Shown in pieces: positions 27,005-35,392 of a stretch of DNA of 64,000 nucleotides. Position 1 is the stretch's first letter, and every line of letters begins with the position of its first letter. The notes beneath the pieces were generated by a model. The model worked only from the letters and a program-made list of their open reading frames with translations. It did not search any database and was not told the DNA's origin. The stretch spans positions 248,001-312,000 of the forward strand of contig NC_017098.1 in NCBI RefSeq assembly GCF_000242595.2, in the 5' to 3' direction. The DNA comes from Spirochaeta africana DSM 8902 (lineage in GTDB: Bacteria > Spirochaetota > Spirochaetia > DSM-27196 > DSM-8902). A program made the position numbers and the translations under genes.

Positions 27005-27289
27005 ATGAGTATTGACCGTCTGGGGCCGGTGGATCCGGTTGCCAAGTTTAACAAAACTCAGAAGACGCAGCGCGCTGATACTACCCAGCGCAGCGACTCT
27101 GTCAATTTCTCTGAAGAGTCTCGCATGCAGGCTGAGCTCTACAAGATAAGTGAGGCTGTCCGTTCGCAGCCGGATATCCGGGCCGATCGTGTAGCCGAGG
27201 TTCAGCGCAAGCTGGAGGATCCTTCATATATTGACGATGCGGTGCTGAACACAGTAGCAGATCGTATCATGGATGTGTTCGGGCTGTAA
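27005..27289 (+). CDS. flgM: Anti-sigma28 factor FlgM
   Basis: 94 residues. FlgM binds sigma28 (FliA) and holds it inactive until the flagellar hook is finished, then leaves the cell. The C-terminal half carries the family core (RADRVAEVQRKLEDPSYI). The N-terminal half is polar and probably disordered (KTQKTQRADTTQRSD), as expected for a secreted FlgM. The start has an AAGGAAGGA site. The sigma28-type promoter directly upstream implies the usual autoregulatory loop. It is followed by its own terminator. Confidence 0.88.
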   Translation: MSIDRLGPVDPVAKFNKTQKTQRADTTQRSDSVNFSEESRMQAELYKISEAVRSQPDIRADRVAEVQRKLEDPSYIDDAVLNTVADRIMDVFGL

Positions 27290-27315
27290 CGCCGCAACTC
27301 AGGTTACCTGATGCA

Positions 27316-27350
27316 AGCAGAGGTGGTACCCCACTCTCTGCTTTTTTTTT
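27316..27350 (+). terminator. Intrinsic terminator after flgM
   Basis: Stem GCAGAG-GTGG / CCAC-CTCTGC with one bulged T, followed by nine T. Confidence 0.88.
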
Positions 27351-27371
27351 CTCCACTGCTGAGGGGGGTTC

Positions 27372-28520
27372 ATGGAGTCGATGTACATGCATATTCCAGC
27401 CGAGATTTTTTCCGGGCGGGGTTCTTATGAGCAGATCGGTGACTGTGCCCGGAAATATGGAACCAGGGTACTGCTGATTTCCGAACCGGTTATGCAGGAT
27501 CAGGGTATCTGTGCAAAGATCCAGAGCGAACTTGAGGATAAAGGCCTGAGCTGTCTGCGCTACGATGATATCGGGCCGGAGGCATCACACGCCGGACTGC
27601 AGGAGGCGGTGCGGCTGGCGCGTGCCGGTAAAGCCCAGATGATTGTCTCGGTTGGCGGGATGCGGGTGTTAATGGCCGGACGCATAGCTGCGTTAACGGC
27701 CGGCTCCAACCGCAGCATCCGGGATCTGCTCGCTGATGAACAGCCTGCCGAACGTGCTTTGCCATGTCTGGAAATCCCCACCAGCTATCGAAACCCGCTG
27801 CAGTTTGCCGACCGTGTGCTGGTGCCGGAAGAGACAACGCGCGTGCCGCATATGCTGCCGATGCCGGCCGGCTTTCTTCGCTGTGTAATAGTCGATCCCT
27901 CCCTGACGACCGGACTCTCCGGCAAGTACAGTGCCGCACTGTTGATGGACAGCATCCTTGGGGGTATCGAAGGCTATATGTCCCATACCACCGGGTACAT
28001 CGGTCGCCCGCTGCTGCGCGACGGACTGCAGCTGGTCAGCGAATCGGTACTGTCGGTATACAATGCCCCGGCTGAGCTGCGGCCACGAATAAAGGCCTGT
28101 GAGGGCGGCCTGTTAACCGGACTCGGACTGGGATTCGGTCGTCAGGGTATCGGTGGCGCGCTGGTGTATGTGCTGGGCAGCATGTACGATGTTCCCAAGT
28201 CATGGGTCGCCACCGTACTGGCTCCGCATGTGGCTGAGCACTGGGTGCCGATTGTGCCCCAAAGCCTGGCGGAGATTGCCGGGGCAATGGGCGCCGACAC
28301 CGCCAATCTCTCGGCTACCGAGGCTGCCCGACAGGTGCCGCAGATCCTGCGGCGGATGATCGGGCAGACCGACCTGCCTGGACGCCTGCGAGAACTGGAT
28401 ATCAGTATGGAGCATGCCAAGGAGGCTGCCGAGCTGGTTATGGAGTTCGATATGATCCGCAGCTGTCCCCGCTTCCCCAGCCTGAACGATGTCCTGAACC
28501 TGGTAAAGCGGGCATTCTGA
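27372..28520 (+). CDS. Iron-containing alcohol dehydrogenase homologue lacking metal ligands
   Basis: 382 residues with the group III (Fe-ADH/glycerol dehydrogenase-like) fold. It has an N-terminal nucleotide-binding part with VSVGG (the family's GGGSxxD region, here altered) and a helical C-terminal part. Iron is normally held by Asp, His, His and His. The Asp remains in LLMDSILGGIEGY, but the adjacent His is Gly. In GRQGIGGALVYVLGSMYDVPKSW, where family members have VHAMAHxxGGxxxxPHG, no His remains. Alcohol dehydrogenase activity is therefore doubtful, and the protein may be structural, regulatory or use another chemistry. The start has a GAGGGGGG site. The TrmH gene overlaps its stop as TGATG. 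Confidence 0.75.
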   Translation: MESMYMHIPAEIFSGRGSYEQIGDCARKYGTRVLLISEPVMQDQGICAKIQSELEDKGLSCLRYDDIGPEASHAGLQEAVRLARAGKAQMIVSVGGMRVLMAGRIAALTAGSNRSIRDLLADEQPAERALPCLEIPTSYRNPLQFADRVLVPEETTRVPHMLPMPAGFLRCVIVDPSLTTGLSGKYSAALLMDSILGGIEGYMSHTTGYIGRPLLRDGLQLVSESVLSVYNAPAELRPRIKACEGGLLTGLGLGFGRQGIGGALVYVLGSMYDVPKSWVATVLAPHVAEHWVPIVPQSLAEIAGAMGADTANLSATEAARQVPQILRRMIGQTDLPGRLRELDISMEHAKEAAELVMEFDMIRSCPRFPSLNDVLNLVKRAF

Positions 28521-29326
28521 TGATTGCGCTCCGCAAATTGCAGCGCATGCCCCTGGAGACGGCGCTGCGCCATGTCGTGCGCCAGCTGGAAGCGGCTGAG
28601 CGTACTGCAGTGCTGGATGCGGCCTGGCGGCTGTATCTGCGCAGCCTGCTGCAGTGGGTGTCCGAGGTGGTGCCGCCACAACAGGCCCGGAGCATGCGGT
28701 TGTCTGTCTGTCTGGAGCTGCTTGCCCATACCCGGCCCGGGAGTGCGGATGTATCCGAGCTGCTGATACGTGAGTTGAATACTGTCCGGCATGTACTGCA
28801 GATGCAGCTGGGGCTGGAACCGGCTGAATGGGATCTGCCGATCCAGGCTGGCGGTGCTGCCAACGCTACTGCGTCACCGCTGCGCGAGCTCGATCTGTAT
28901 CTGGACGGGATACGCAGCCCCTTTAATCTTGGATCAATACTGCGGACGGCTGCTGCCCTGGGGGTTCACGGCCTGCTGCTGTCTCCTGACACGGTTGACC
29001 CAGCACACCGGCGGGCGGTTCGCTCGGCTATGGGATGCAGTCTGCCGCTGCAGCGCATGGAGCGCCAGGAACTGATCGAAAGCGGGCGACAGGTGGTGGC
29101 TCTGGAGACCGGCGGCATGGATATCCGTGAGTATCGCCCGCTGCAGCGTGATTTTGTGCTGGTGCTCGGTTCCGAGGAGCTGGGTATCCATCCTGAGCTT
29201 CTGCAGGCTGCAGATCAGCGCCTCTCGGTGCCGATGTACGGCACCAAGGCCTCCCTGAATGTGGGTGTTGCTGCCGGTGCAGCCCTGTATGCAATTATGA
29301 CTGGTTTATCTCGAGTGAATAGGTAA
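28520..29326 (+). CDS. TrmH/SpoU-family RNA 2'-O-methyltransferase
   Basis: 268 residues. The C-terminal 150 carry the SPOUT motifs: RSPFNLGSILRTAA (motif 1), VLGSEELGI (motif 2) and KASLNVGVAAG (motif 3), which form the SAM-binding trefoil knot. The N-terminal 110 residues are helical and unlike the usual L30e-type substrate domain. The target, rRNA or tRNA, is not known. It is translationally coupled to the Fe-ADH homologue (TGATG). Its 3' end overlaps the convergent OsmC gene by 32 bases. Confidence 0.87.
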   Translation: MIALRKLQRMPLETALRHVVRQLEAAERTAVLDAAWRLYLRSLLQWVSEVVPPQQARSMRLSVCLELLAHTRPGSADVSELLIRELNTVRHVLQMQLGLEPAEWDLPIQAGGAANATASPLRELDLYLDGIRSPFNLGSILRTAAALGVHGLLLSPDTVDPAHRRAVRSAMGCSLPLQRMERQELIESGRQVVALETGGMDIREYRPLQRDFVLVLGSEELGIHPELLQAADQRLSVPMYGTKASLNVGVAAGAALYAIMTGLSRVNR

Positions 29327-29714
29327 TCTCGGCGGTATGCTTCATGGTGGCCGCCACCGGGCAGTACTTGTTCAGTGACAAACCGATTGCCTTCTCGATT
29401 TTTGCCGCATCCAGATCCTCCCCGCTGAATTTGTAGGTGATATGTACCTTGGTGTATACGTGGGGGTGGGTATCCGCACTCTCGGCATCGATCTGGAGAG
29501 AGAATGAGTCGTAGGGCATCTGCATCTTGCCGAGTATGGCGGTTACATCCATGCCGGTGCAGCCGGCCAGCCCTGCCAGCAGAAAGCTCTTGGGGGTCGG
29601 TCCGCGATCCTGACCGCCAAAGTCGGCCAGGGAGTCGGCGGTCAGGGTATGCCCGCCGACCGTGATGTCGAATGCCATGCCTTCGCTGTGGGTTGCGTGT
29701 ACCGTCTGGCTCAT
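29295..29714 (-). CDS. OsmC/Ohr-family protein
   Basis: 139-residue cytoplasmic OsmC-type peroxidase. The two redox cysteines are in GLAGCTGMD and KYCPVAATM. This family reduces organic hydroperoxides with these thiols. The length and the DFGGQDRGPTPKSFLLAGLAG segment fit OsmC/YhfA rather than the stricter Ohr group. The start overlaps the HDOD stop (ATGA), so it is the last gene of a Lon-like/HDOD/OsmC operon and probably a stress function. Confidence 0.88.
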   Translation of the reverse strand: MSQTVHATHSEGMAFDITVGGHTLTADSLADFGGQDRGPTPKSFLLAGLAGCTGMDVTAILGKMQMPYDSFSLQIDAESADTHPHVYTKVHITYKFSGEDLDAAKIEKAIGLSLNKYCPVAATMKHTAEITYSLEINQS

Positions 29715-31189
29715 ACTGACTCCTTGGAGAATTCACTGCTCATCCGCGCAAGATGGGCCTGCAGTTCTGTTTCACTGCCGATACCATAATCATTCAGGAT
29801 TTCCTGGTCAATAAATACATACGGCAGGCTGCCAGTCTCGTATTCACAGGCTGCGTTGGCAAGGTAGACCGCTGCGGTTACCTCGTAGTATCGCGGTGGT
29901 GCCTGTTCAGGGGCATGCTGGAACCGGATGGCGTGGATCAGCGGCTGCGGGAAATTCCACTTCTCGGCGATCATGGCGCCGACCTCGGAATGGTTGAACC
30001 CTGCTGCCAGCTCTTCCAGCAGGGAGATTGGCAGCTTGCGTTCCGTGCAGAAGTCGCTGATCCTTTGCATCAGCGGTTCGTGGCTGGTGGAGAACAGTAT
30101 CTTGCCGATGTCGTGCAGAATTCCGCCAACGTAGGCATCGTCCAGGATCTCTCGGCGTCCTGAGCTTTTGGCCAGTTGATAGGCAAAAAAGGCGGTTCGG
30201 TAGCTGTGGCTCCACAGCTGTTGAATCCGCGGGGTGTCCTTGTCCAGCACCTCGATTGATCCGTAGGAATACACCAGATTCTGTACCCCGCGCAACCCGA
30301 TAAGCTTGACTGCTTCCAGGATGTTGTCGATGCGTTTGGGCAGCATGTACTGTGCCGAGTTTACGATCTTCAGCAGGTCAGCGGTCAGGGCGGGGTCGGT
30401 ACTGACCTTGCGGGCAATGGTCTGCAGATCGATTTTGGGGTCCTGCAGCAGCCGCTGCAGCTGGGCGATGTTCTCGGGAAACTGCGGGAGGCTGTCTACC
30501 TCGTTTACGATCTCGCGTGCAATGGTTTCAAGGTTGCCCTGTTTTGTTTCCTCCAGTGGAATCGACAGGCGTACCACCGTTTCCCCGTTCTCGACATCCA
30601 GCTCGAATGCCTCTTCGCTCAGGCCGATCTTGCGCAGCATCAGCACCAGGATGATGATCCCCAGCCCGGCGCCCTCGGATTCATCGATGGCCTGCTCCAT
30701 TGCTTCCTGCAGCGAGTTGTAAGCCCGGGATCTGGCTATGCGGTCAAACACCCTGATCTGCTCCTTCTGGGTCATCTCGGTGTTGTTGGCAATCGAGATC
30801 ACCAGGGTGGTTCCCTTCATGGTAAAGCTTATCCGGATGTAGTAGCCTTGCTCATCCATCATTGGCAGGTAGTGCTGGATATTGCCCAGGGTATCACGCT
30901 TGAAGGTCTGCATTCCTTTGGTGTAGTCGCCGGGGTTGCTGATGTCCAATCCAAGGCTGGTGAAATACACCCGCTTGGTGTTGGCTTTCTTGGCATTCAC
31001 CGCAAGCTCGCGCAGGCAGTATCCCAGTGAGTCTTTCAGCTGCCCTCGTCCGATCTCCTCCAGAAACAGAGACAGGATCTCCTCCAGCTGCAGCTCGGTC
31101 TCATGCGGCAGGGTAGCGGTCGTTACCGAGTAGGGCGTGCCGCTCCGGACACATTTTCGTATCTCTGTACGGTCTTTTTGTCCAAGCAT
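29711..31189 (-). CDS. ATPase-like plus HDOD-domain regulatory protein
   Basis: 492 residues. Residues of about 30-210 resemble a GHKL/anti-sigma-type ATP-binding domain (YCLRELAVNAKKANTK as N box, GAGLGIIILVLML as G box). Residues of about 225-425 form an HDOD domain (LPQFPENIAQLQ, IVNSAQYMLP) that retains the HD pair in GGILHDIGK. HDOD proteins act in signalling, often with c-di-GMP or chemotaxis systems. A fusion to an ATPase domain is also seen in other spirochaetes as far as I recall. It begins six bases after the Lon-like stop; GGAGG lies 12 bases upstream. Confidence 0.8.
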   Translation of the reverse strand: MLGQKDRTEIRKCVRSGTPYSVTTATLPHETELQLEEILSLFLEEIGRGQLKDSLGYCLRELAVNAKKANTKRVYFTSLGLDISNPGDYTKGMQTFKRDTLGNIQHYLPMMDEQGYYIRISFTMKGTTLVISIANNTEMTQKEQIRVFDRIARSRAYNSLQEAMEQAIDESEGAGLGIIILVLMLRKIGLSEEAFELDVENGETVVRLSIPLEETKQGNLETIAREIVNEVDSLPQFPENIAQLQRLLQDPKIDLQTIARKVSTDPALTADLLKIVNSAQYMLPKRIDNILEAVKLIGLRGVQNLVYSYGSIEVLDKDTPRIQQLWSHSYRTAFFAYQLAKSSGRREILDDAYVGGILHDIGKILFSTSHEPLMQRISDFCTERKLPISLLEELAAGFNHSEVGAMIAEKWNFPQPLIHAIRFQHAPEQAPPRYYEVTAAVYLANAACEYETGSLPYVFIDQEILNDYGIGSETELQAHLARMSSEFSKESV

Positions 31190-31194
31190 GTTGT

Positions 31195-33621
31195 TTAGGA
31201 ACCTCCAAACTCTTTTACCAGCAGCGCCATCTCGCGCAGACGCCGCTCGATCTTTCCATTCAGGGTTTCGGGGGGGTAGTACCCCTTCCTGTTCGGAACA
31301 CCAGCCTCCATCCCTGTTAAAATCTCGAGCCCCTGATCAATTGTGTCAATAGCATAGATGTGAAAAAATCCGTTTTGCACCGCTTCCTGGACCTCCCGGG
31401 ACAGAATCAGCATGTCGAGGTTGCGTTTCGGGATAACAACCCCTTGCTTGCCGGTCAATCCGAGTTTGCGACAGATATGAAAAAACCCCTCCACCTTTTC
31501 CGAGATACCACCGACCGGCTGTATCTCGCCGGTCTGGTTCACCGATCCGCTGACGGCAATGTCCTGGCGCAGTGGTACCCCGCTGATTGCAGACAACAGC
31601 ACGTAGATCTCGGTAGACGAGGCCGAGTCGCCATCTACCTCGGAGTAGGACTGCTCAAAGGCGATGCTGGCCCGGATGTTCTGCGGAAAGTCCTTGGCAT
31701 ATTTGGTCTGCAGGTAGCCTTCGATGATATAGATCCCCTTGTCGTGGATCTCGCCGGACAGCCCGGATTCACGTTCAATATTGATGATACCCTCGGATCC
31801 CGGGGCAACCCGAGCCGTGATCAGCATCGGGCGACCAAAGGCATAGTAGCCCCGGTCAAGGATTGCCAGGCCGTTGATTCGCCCGACTGCGCTGCCCTGC
31901 AGATCGATCAGCAGTTCGCCGCTCTGGATCTGCTCATCGATCTTTTCCTCCGGCAGGTTGGCGAAAAACCGTCGCTCATTAAAAGCCCGGTGGATGACCT
32001 CGGCGGTTATCCGTTCGCAACTCATCTGCCCCGCCCAGTAATTGGCCTCGCGCAGCAGGTCGGCAATCAGCGAGAACTGGGTGCTTATGTGGTTACGGTG
32101 CTCGGCCAGGCGAACCCCGTACTCGATAACGGCTGCCATACCGTCCGGGGAGGTGGGAAAGAGCTTTTCCTCGCTGCAGATCATCCGCGAGAAGGCGATG
32201 TACTCACGGATGGCCTGATCGTTGCGCGGCATAACCGAATCGAACTCGGCCGGCACCTTGAACAGTTTCTGGAAATCCTCGTCGATGTTGTACAGCAACT
32301 CATACAGCCCGTCGGTGCCCATCATGATTACCTTGAGGTGAATCGGGATCGGATCCGGCTTGAGTGCCGGGCCGGGCAGCCCGTAGGGACCGGGGTGATT
32401 GCGGATTTCGGTTACGCTGTCCTCCAGAGCCCGCTTCAACCCGTTCCAGACATCCTCCTGGTGCAGGACGTCCTCGGCACGCAGGATCAGAAAACCGCCT
32501 GATGCCTGCAGCAGCGAACCGGCTCGCAGCAGCTGGTGCATCGGTTTGGGTTCTGCCGACTCCTGCTGCGACTCGAGTACCCCGAACAGCTTGGCGGAGT
32601 CGGGATTGGTCTCGAACACCACCGGAGCACCCTCGGTCTCGCTGTGATCTACCACGATATTGATGCTGTAGCGGGCAAAGAAGCGTTCGGCGGTGTTTTC
32701 CTCGTCCTCTGGCTGACTCAGGGTCGTTTGCAGGTCGGTCTTCATTGCCTCTATGTGTGCCTGGATCGGCTCGTCCTGGTAATCTGCCGACAGGCGCTCG
32801 AACTCGGCAGCGATCAGCGGCTGCAGCACGGTGCGCCGCAGCGTGTCGATATCCTCTTCCATGCTGATCCGGTTGTCATGGATGGCCTGGAACAGCTGGT
32901 TCATTTCATCGGTAAAGCGGAAGTACTGTTCACGCATCTGCTGGAAATCCTGCTTGGCGATGCTGCCGGCCTTTACCCTGTTCTGCAGCTCGTCAAAGTC
33001 GATCACCTCGCCGTCGATTACCGGAAAGATGTCCGGCATCGATTCGTCCTGATCCATCAGGCGTACCAGTTGGAACCCATGCTCTTCCAGGCGGGTTTCA
33101 AAGCTCTTCAGCAGCTCGCTGTCCTTGCCTTCGGTCGAGATGATAATGCTGTCGCGTTGATCCCTGAACGGCTTTTTCTTGAACAGTTCCTGGCTGCGGC
33201 TGCGCAGGCGCTGGAGGACCTCTTTCAGTCGCCGCTGGAAGGTCTTTGCCTCTCCCTTGGTAAAGCGCAGCAGCCGGGGTGCCTCATCGTTGTCAAAACG
33301 GGCAGCATAGGCCAGGTCCAGCACCCGCTCGGTATTCGGGGTATGCGATTTCAGGATCTTGGTAATGGCCGTGCGCTTCCCGGTTCCTGGCAGCCCGGTA
33401 GCGAATACATTGTAGCCTTTGGCATCGATAGCGATGGCCATCTCGATTGCCCGCAGGGCACGCGGCTGCCCGATAATGTGAAACTCATCGGTCGTTGCAC
33501 GAATGCCTTCGACATAGTCAGGGGATATACTGAAATGTACCCGCTCAGGCGGTATAAGATATCGATCGGGACCGCTGGCGTCCTGAGTGTACAGATCTTT
33601 GTTGCGTGGTTGTTGTGCCAT
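31195..33621 (-). CDS. Lon-family ATP-dependent protease (AAA_32 type)
   Basis: 808 residues. Walker A is GLPGTGKRTA (Lys82). A long helical insertion spans about 170-330. The C-terminal Lon protease domain has the Ser666 (GDSASSTE)-Lys709 (ISEKVEGF) dyad, 43 residues apart as in E. coli Lon. The order and the N-terminus without a LAN domain match the Lon-like YcbZ/LonC-type enzymes. The substrate is unknown. A TACTAT -10 box lies seven bases before ATG. It leads the operon with HDOD and OsmC, suggesting protein-quality or stress control. Confidence 0.92.
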   Translation of the reverse strand: MAQQPRNKDLYTQDASGPDRYLIPPERVHFSISPDYVEGIRATTDEFHIIGQPRALRAIEMAIAIDAKGYNVFATGLPGTGKRTAITKILKSHTPNTERVLDLAYAARFDNDEAPRLLRFTKGEAKTFQRRLKEVLQRLRSRSQELFKKKPFRDQRDSIIISTEGKDSELLKSFETRLEEHGFQLVRLMDQDESMPDIFPVIDGEVIDFDELQNRVKAGSIAKQDFQQMREQYFRFTDEMNQLFQAIHDNRISMEEDIDTLRRTVLQPLIAAEFERLSADYQDEPIQAHIEAMKTDLQTTLSQPEDEENTAERFFARYSINIVVDHSETEGAPVVFETNPDSAKLFGVLESQQESAEPKPMHQLLRAGSLLQASGGFLILRAEDVLHQEDVWNGLKRALEDSVTEIRNHPGPYGLPGPALKPDPIPIHLKVIMMGTDGLYELLYNIDEDFQKLFKVPAEFDSVMPRNDQAIREYIAFSRMICSEEKLFPTSPDGMAAVIEYGVRLAEHRNHISTQFSLIADLLREANYWAGQMSCERITAEVIHRAFNERRFFANLPEEKIDEQIQSGELLIDLQGSAVGRINGLAILDRGYYAFGRPMLITARVAPGSEGIINIERESGLSGEIHDKGIYIIEGYLQTKYAKDFPQNIRASIAFEQSYSEVDGDSASSTEIYVLLSAISGVPLRQDIAVSGSVNQTGEIQPVGGISEKVEGFFHICRKLGLTGKQGVVIPKRNLDMLILSREVQEAVQNGFFHIYAIDTIDQGLEILTGMEAGVPNRKGYYPPETLNGKIERRLREMALLVKEFGGS

Positions 33622-33648
33622 ACCCCCTATAGTACCGGATTGCGGGCA

Positions 33649-34677
33649 TCATGGGCAGAGGTTGTGCAGCAGGCGCAGCAGCTGTGTCCGGGTGTGTGCA
33701 CCTGTTTTCCGGTATATGCTGGAGATGTGCGTTTTTACGGTGTTTACCGACAGCCCCAACTGAGTAGCAATCTGTTCGTATGACCTGCCCTGCACAAGTA
33801 AAGGGATCACATCCCACTCCCGATTGGTGATTCGCGTCAGGAATATCTCTGTGTGCTTGCAGTCAAGGTGGTTTTCTGTTGATCGATTCAGCAACGACTG
33901 CGTTCTGTTGATGTTGGCAGCCGCTGTCTGCTCCCAGATCTCGTATACACAGGTGCAGTCGCCGTCGGGATTCAGCTGCGGCAGAGCGGTTACCCGGATA
34001 CGCATACCCAGCTCAGGGATATACAGCACCCGGCTGATTTTTCTTCGCGTCGCCATACCGTCCATGGCAGGGTAACCCGGCCAGCAGGAATCCCTTCCCA
34101 GGAGTTGGTAGAGGGTGCGCCCATGGCTGAGCTCCTTGCCGCCAAACATTTCATATCCGGTGCTGTTCAGCTGCACCACCTGCAGATCCGGATTCAGCTG
34201 CGCAACGGGGGTGGCAATGGAGTCAAGGATTGTCTCGAACAGCTGCAGCTGATGATTCGCGGTAGCCAGGTTTTTTTCCAGCTGTACAGCCCTGCGGTGC
34301 AGGCAGTGCAGCTGCAAAAGGGTATCGATCAGCCGGCGCAGGTGGAAGGCGTCGATGTGGGGATGGATATAGGCATGGACAAAGTTCTCTGAAATAACTC
34401 CGTCGGCACATTCCTGATCCCGGGCGGCACCATTGCTGTGCACCAGCAGGCTGATCGTCTGGAAGCGTGAATTCAGTTCCCGGGCAAGCTGCAAGCCGCT
34501 GCAGTGGGTGTCCAGGTGCAGTGGGGCTATCACCGCCTCGATGTCGGACTGGCTGCTGATGATCTGTATTGCCTCGTCCATGGAGGTGGCGCTTACTACC
34601 GGCAATCCTCCGGCCAGGGCGGTTCTCCACAGGTATTTGGTTTCCTGGTGTCCATTATGAAGCAGAAGTGCCTTCAT
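33649..34677 (-). CDS. LuxR-type transcription regulator with pseudo-receiver and PAS-like domain
   Basis: 342 residues. The N-terminal 120 look like a receiver that has lost the phosphorylated Asp (VIAPLHLDTHCSG). A PAS-like domain follows (FETILDSIATPVAQLNPDLQVV). The last 70 residues are a LuxR helix-turn-helix (NREWDVIPLLVQGRSYEQIATQ, SVNTVKTHISSIYRKTG). The start at 34677 overlaps the stop of the upstream receiver gene (ATGA). The last 15 codons lie inside a 45-bp sequence repeated exactly at 35295-35339. Confidence 0.87.
   Translation of the reverse strand: MKALLLHNGHQETKYLWRTALAGGLPVVSATSMDEAIQIISSQSDIEAVIAPLHLDTHCSGLQLARELNSRFQTISLLVHSNGAARDQECADGVISENFVHAYIHPHIDAFHLRRLIDTLLQLHCLHRRAVQLEKNLATANHQLQLFETILDSIATPVAQLNPDLQVVQLNSTGYEMFGGKELSHGRTLYQLLGRDSCWPGYPAMDGMATRRKISRVLYIPELGMRIRVTALPQLNPDGDCTCVYEIWEQTAAANINRTQSLLNRSTENHLDCKHTEIFLTRITNREWDVIPLLVQGRSYEQIATQLGLSVNTVKTHISSIYRKTGAHTRTQLLRLLHNLCP
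33654..33698. repeat. 45-bp direct repeat, copy A
   Basis: Identical to 35295-35339. It covers the codons for THTRTQLLRLLHNLC-like residues at the C-terminus of the LuxR gene. The two copies bracket the LuxR/receiver pair. Confidence 0.9.
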
Positions 34678-35213
34678 GTAGGGTTCCTGTTGGTGGTCTG
34701 CCGCTGCAAAAAATGTAACGCCGCTTTGAGATCCTCGAGTCCGACCGGCTTCTCCAGAAACCCGTCGAAACCGGCCTGGCGACACTGCTGCCCGACATGC
34801 GCAGCCGAGTATCCGGTGATGGCTATGCACAAGGTAGTAATATTATGGTGCGGCGGCAATTGATGCTGCTGTTCATATGCTCGCAGCCAAGAGACCAGAT
34901 CGCAGCCGTCCAGGTGGGGCATGTTCAGATCCAGCATTGATACCTGAGGCCGGTGCTGCAGCCAGCAGCTTCGAGCTGCTTCGCCATCGCTGGCGGTGAC
35001 AATCCGGCAGTCGGGCAGGAGCCTGCGGGTAAAATGGGCAAGAGTTCGCCGGGACAAGGGCTCGTCATCAGCAATCAGAACCGTGAGCCCGTCCGGCAGA
35101 GGTTTTGGTCTGTACTCATCGGCGGGTGCTTGTAACGGTGAGTTACGCGCACTCGGAACGTGGCTGCTGCACATAGCTATGGTTTCCTGCGTAATTTTAG
35201 CCTCTGTGGACAT
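34674..35213 (-). CDS. Single-domain response regulator
   Basis: 179 residues with a receiver domain at about 43-170. The acidic pair is in IADDEPLSRR, the phospho-acceptor Asp in MLDLNMPHLDG and the Lys in FLEKPVG. About 40 polar residues precede it. It has no output domain; the LuxR protein encoded immediately downstream (ATGA overlap) has DNA-binding but no phospho-acceptor, so the two may work as a split regulator. No kinase is adjacent. Confidence 0.88.
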   Translation of the reverse strand: MSTEAKITQETIAMCSSHVPSARNSPLQAPADEYRPKPLPDGLTVLIADDEPLSRRTLAHFTRRLLPDCRIVTASDGEAARSCWLQHRPQVSMLDLNMPHLDGCDLVSWLRAYEQQHQLPPHHNITTLCIAITGYSAAHVGQQCRQAGFDGFLEKPVGLEDLKAALHFLQRQTTNRNPT

Positions 35214-35294
35214 TTTCGTGTATCACCTGAAAACAAGGGGTGATGCAGGCAATGCCCCCCGGGCTAACCCGAACAGGTGAGGGGCCCCGAAACT

Positions 35295-35339
35295 GGCAGA
35301 GGTTGTGCAGCAGGCGCAGCAGCTGTGTCCGGGTGTGTG
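35295..35339. repeat. 45-bp direct repeat, copy B (remnant of a luxR 3' end)
   Basis: Exact copy of 33654-33698. Read on the minus strand it still encodes THTRTQLLRLLHNLC. The flanking bases (to about 35355) are alignable with the LuxR gene only with indels, so it looks like the decayed end of a second luxR-type gene. No intact reading frame remains around it. Confidence 0.75.
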
Positions 35340-35376
35340 TGCCGGCTGTTTCAGGTAGGCGCGGCACGGTGCTTGC

Positions 35377-35385
35377 TGGTATACT
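35377..35385 (+). promoter_or_regulatory. Extended -10 promoter of the Nif3 gene
   Basis: TGgTATACT (35377-35385) with no good -35 box, followed by seven bases and ATG 35393. An extended -10 can work without a -35. It predicts a leaderless transcript. Confidence 0.5.
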
Positions 35386-35392
35386 GGCGGGT

